From NCBI GenBank assembly GCA_036785705.1, contig JAWUZG010000357.1, positions 682,001 through 746,000 of the forward strand: DNA of 64,000 nt, given 5' to 3'. Of this stretch, positions 60,400 to 64,000 are shown in pieces; positions within the stretch are counted from its first letter, which is position 1, and each line of letters opens with the position of its first letter. The DNA comes from Acanthornis magna (taxonomy: Eukaryota; Chordata; Aves; Passeriformes; Acanthizidae). Made by a program: the position numbers and the translations under genes. The notes below the pieces were generated by a model. That model was not told the origin of the DNA, did not search any database, and saw only the letters and a program-made list of their open reading frames with translations.

Positions 60400-63300
60400 G
60401 TGAGCACTGGGAGCACTGGGAGCACTGGGAATGGTGGGGCACTGGGAGCACTGGGGATACTGGGAGCGCTGCGGATACTGGGAATGGTGGGGATGCTGGG
60501 AATGATTGGGATACTGGGAGCACTGGGAATGATGGGGAGTGGGAGCTGCTGCTGGTGGGGCTGGGCCGGCGCCAGAGCCGCCCCTACCTGCTGGTGAGCA
60601 CTGGGAGCACTGGGAGCACTGGGAATGGTGGGGTACTGGGAGCACTGGGAGCACTGGGAATGGTGGGATACTGGGAGCACTGGGAGCAGGAGCTGCCCCA
60701 CGTGCGGGAGCTGCTGCTGGTGGGGCTGGGCCGGCGCCAGAGCCGCCCCTACCTGCTGGTGGGTACTGGGGATACTGGGGAGACTGGGAATGGTGGGAAT
60801 GATGGGGAGACTGGGGGTACTGGGAGCACTGGGGATGGTGGGAATGGTGGAGATACTGGGAGTACTGGGAAAGATGGGGAGTGAGAGCTGCTGCTCGTGG
60901 GGCTGGGCAGCGCCAGAGCCGCCCCTACCTGCTGGTGAGCACTGGGAGCACTGGGAATGGTGGGAATGATGGGGATACTGGGGGTACTGGGAATGGTGGG
61001 ATACTGGGAGCACTGGGAGCGGGAGCTGCCCCACGTGCGAGAGCTGCTGCTGGTGGGGCTGGGCCGGCGCCAGAGCCGCCCCTACCTGCTGGTGAGCACT
61101 GGGAGCACTGGGAGCACTGGGGATACTGGGAATGCTGGGAATGATTGGGGTACTGGGGGCACTGGGGGTACTGGGAGCACTGGGGATACTGGGAGCACTG
61201 GGAGCAGGAGCTGCCGCACGTGCGGGAGCTGCTGCTGGTGGGGCTGGGCCGGCGCCAGAGCCGCCCCTACCTGCTGGTGTGTACTGGGAGCACTGGGAGC
61301 ACTGGGAATGGTGGGAATGATGGGGAGACTGGGGGTACTGGGAGCACTGGGGATGGTGGGAATGGTGGAGATACTGGGAGTACTGGGAAAGATGGGGAGT
61401 GAGAGCTGCTGCTCGTGGGGCTGGGCAGCGCCAGAGCCGCCCCTACCTGCTGGTGAGCACTGGGAGCACTGGGAGCACTGGGGATACTGGGAATGCTGGG
61501 AATGATTGGGGTACTGGGGGCACTGGGGATACTGGGAGCACTGGGAGCGGGAGCTGCCCCACGTGCGGGAGCTGCTGCTGGTGGGGCTGGGCCGGCGCCA
61601 GAGCCGCCCCTACCTGCTGGTGTGTACTGGGAGCACTGGGAATGGTGGGGGTACTGGGAATGGTGGGGGTACTGGAGATACTGGGGATACTGGGAGCACT
61701 GGGAGCGGGAGCTGCCGCACGTGCGGGAGCTGCTGCTGGTGGGGCTGGGCCGGCGCCAGAGCCGCCCCTACCTGCTGGTGAGCACTGGGAGCACTGGGAA
61801 TGGTGGGAATGATGGGGAGACTGGGGGTACTGGGAGCACTGGGGATGGTGGGAATGGTGGAGATACTGGGAGTACTGGGAAAGATGGGGAGTGAGAGCTG
61901 CTGCTCGTGGGGCTGGGCAGCGCCAGAGCCGCCCCTACCTGCTGGTGAGCACTGGGAGCACTGGGAGCACTGGGGATACTGGGAATGCTGGGAATGATTG
62001 GGGTACTGGGGGCACTGGGGATACTGGGAGCACTGGGAGCGGGAGCTGCCCCACGTGCGGGAGCTGCTGCTGGTGGGGCTGGGCCGGCGCCAGAGCCGCC
62101 CCTACCTGCTGGTGTGTACTGGGAGCACTGGGAATGGTGGGGGTACTGGGAATGGTGGGGGTACTGGAGATACTGGGGATACTGGGAGCACTGGGAGCGG
62201 GAGCTGCCGCACGTGCGGGAGCTGCTGCTGGTGGGGCTGGGCCGGCGCCAGAGCCGCCCCTACCTGCTGGTGAGCACTGGGAGCACTGGGAATGGTGGGA
62301 ATGATGGGGAGACTGGGGGTACTGGGAGCACTGGGGATGGTGGGAATGGTGGAGATACTGGGAGTACTGGGAAAGATGGGGAGTGGGAGCTGCTGCTGGT
62401 GGGGCTGGGCAGCGCCAGAGCCGCCCCTACCTGCTGGTGAGCACTGGGGATACTGGGAATGGTGGGAATGGTGGGGATACTGGGGGTACTGGGAATGGTG
62501 GGATACTGGGAGCACTGGGAGCAGGAGCTGCCCCACGTGCGGGAGCTGCTGCTGGTGGGGCTGGGCAGCGCCAGAGCCGCCCCTACCTGCTGGTGAGCAC
62601 TGGGAGCACTGGGAATGGTGGGAATGATGGGAATGATTGGGGTACTGGGGGCACTGGGGATACTGGGAGCACTGGGAGCGGGAGCTGCCCCACGTGCGAG
62701 AGCTGCTGCTGGTGGGGCTGGGCAGCGCCAGAGCCGCCCCTACCTGCTGGTGAGCACTGGGAGCACTGGGAGCACTGGGAATGGTGGGGATACTGGGAAT
62801 GATTGGGGTACTGGGAATGATTGGGGTATTGGGGATACTGGGAATGATTGGGTTACTGGGGATACTGGGAGCACTGGGAGTGGGAGCTGCCCCACGTGCG
62901 GGAGCTGCTGCTGGTGGGGCTGGGCCGGCGCCAGAGCTGCCCCTACCTGCTGGTGAGCACTGGGAGTACTGGGAGTACAGGGAATGGTGGGGGTACTGGG
63001 AATGGTGGGGGTACTGGAGATACTGGGGATACTGGGAGCACTGGGAGTGGGAGCTGCCGCACGTGCGGGAGCTGCTGCTGTTGGGGCTGGGCCGGCGCCA
63101 GAGCCACCCCTACCTGCTGGTGTGTACTGGGAGCACTGGGAATGGTGGGAATGGTGGGGTACTGGGAGCACTGGGAGCACTGGGAATGGTGGGAATGATG
63201 GGGATACTGGGGGTACTGGGGATACTGGGAGTACTGGGAGCAGGAGCTGCCCCACGTGCGGGAGCTGCTGCTGGTGGGGCTGGGCCGGCGCCAGAGCCGC

Positions 63301-64000
63301 CCCTACCTGCTGGTGGGTACTGGGGATACTGGGGATACTGGGAATGGTGGGGTACTGGGGATACTTGGAATGATGGGACAATGGGAATGGTGGGCATACT
63401 GGGAATGATGGGGGTACTGGGGGTAGTGGGGATACTGGGAATGGTGAGGATACTGGGGGGAATGAGAGTACTGGGGACACTGGGGATACTGGGAGCACTG
63501 GGAGCAGGAGCTGCCCCACGTGCGAGAGCTGCTGCTGGTGGGGCTGGGCCGGCGCCAGAGCCACCCCTACCTGCTGGTGGGTACTGGGAGCACTGGGAGT
63601 ACTGGGGATACTGGGAATGATTGGGGTACTGGGAATGACTGGGGTATTGGGGATACTGGGAATGATGGGGTTACTGGGGATACTGGGAGCACTGGGAGCG
63701 GGAGCTGCCCCACGTGCGGGAGCTGCTGCTGGTGGGGCTGGGCTGGCGCCAGAGCCACCCCTACCTGCTGGTGAGCACTGGGAGTACTGGGGATACTGGG
63801 AATGGTGGGGTACTGGGAGCACTGGGAGCACTGGGAATGATGGGGAGTGGGAGCTGCTGCTCGTGGGGCTGGGACGGCGCCAGAGCCACTCCTTCCTGCT
63901 GGTGCGTACTGGGAGCACTGGGGAGACTGGGAATGGTGGGGTACTGGGCGTACTGGGAGCACTGGGAATGGTGGGAATGATGGGGATACTGGGGATACTG
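60400..64000 (+). repeat. Array of CPSF1 exon 23 3' edge, about 20 decoys with donors; runs off the window
   Basis: Units of about 155-200 bp consist of ACTGGGAGCACTGGGAATGG spacer and the last 50-95 bases of exon 23 (GGGAGCTGCCCCACGTGCGG, GAGCTGCTGCTGGTGGGGCT, GGGCCGGCGCCAGAGCCGCC, CCTACCTGCTG) with donor GTGAGC, GTGTGT or GTGGGT. The 61399-61890 block recurs at 61891-62382 (492 bp). Some copies drop GGCC of the exon (GGGCAGCGCC). The array continues past 64000. Confidence 0.97.

Overview
This is vertebrate genomic DNA, most likely from a bird and probably a very small, GC-rich chromosome (inference). It carries two split genes on the + strand, each recognised exon by exon from its protein: a zinc transporter of the LIV-1/ZIP family, SLC39A4 (ZIP4; nine coding exons, 5844-14675), and the first 22 coding exons of CPSF1 (CPSF160, the scaffold of the cleavage and polyadenylation factor; 18335-60399, continuing past the window). 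SLC39A4 followed head-to-tail by CPSF1 is also the order at human 8q24.3. An antisense tRNA-Arg(CCG) gene sits in SLC39A4 intron 6.

Layout. 1-2858 holds two AT-rich minisatellites (22-bp and 20-bp units). 2859-5640 is GC-rich minisatellite DNA leading to the SLC39A4 promoter with two CCAAT boxes. 5844-14675 is SLC39A4; 14676-16613 is a repeat-filled 3' UTR ending in AATAAA. 16640-17300 is an intergenic repeat. 17500-17637 is a probable CPSF1 promoter and first non-coding exon with paired ETS sites. From 18287 to the end is CPSF1. Only about 2.6 kb of the last 42 kb is coding. I recognised no transposable element; the introns are almost entirely tandem repeats, including a 4.7-kb (ATTCC)n satellite.

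The most unusual property is that most introns contain tandem arrays of the EDGE of a neighbouring exon: the splice site plus about 15-75 bases of real coding sequence, repeated 2 to about 28 times. Arrays of an exon's 3' edge (with its GT donor) follow that exon; arrays of an exon's 5' edge (with polypyrimidine tract and AG) precede the exon. In several introns the two kinds meet in the middle. Both genes therefore carry well over a hundred decoy splice sites. The same process appears to have entered coding DNA: ZIP4 has an Asp-rich GDS tract, a Gly-Asp-rich second half of exon 3, and a codon-phased Cys-X-X repeat. ZIP4 also lacks several canonical metal-site residues, and CPSF1 exon 17 has a one-base frame problem at a run of nine C.

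Splice sites were chosen by GT/AG, by exon phase, and by agreement with the remembered order of human ZIP4 and CPSF160 segments. No alignment or transcript evidence was available.
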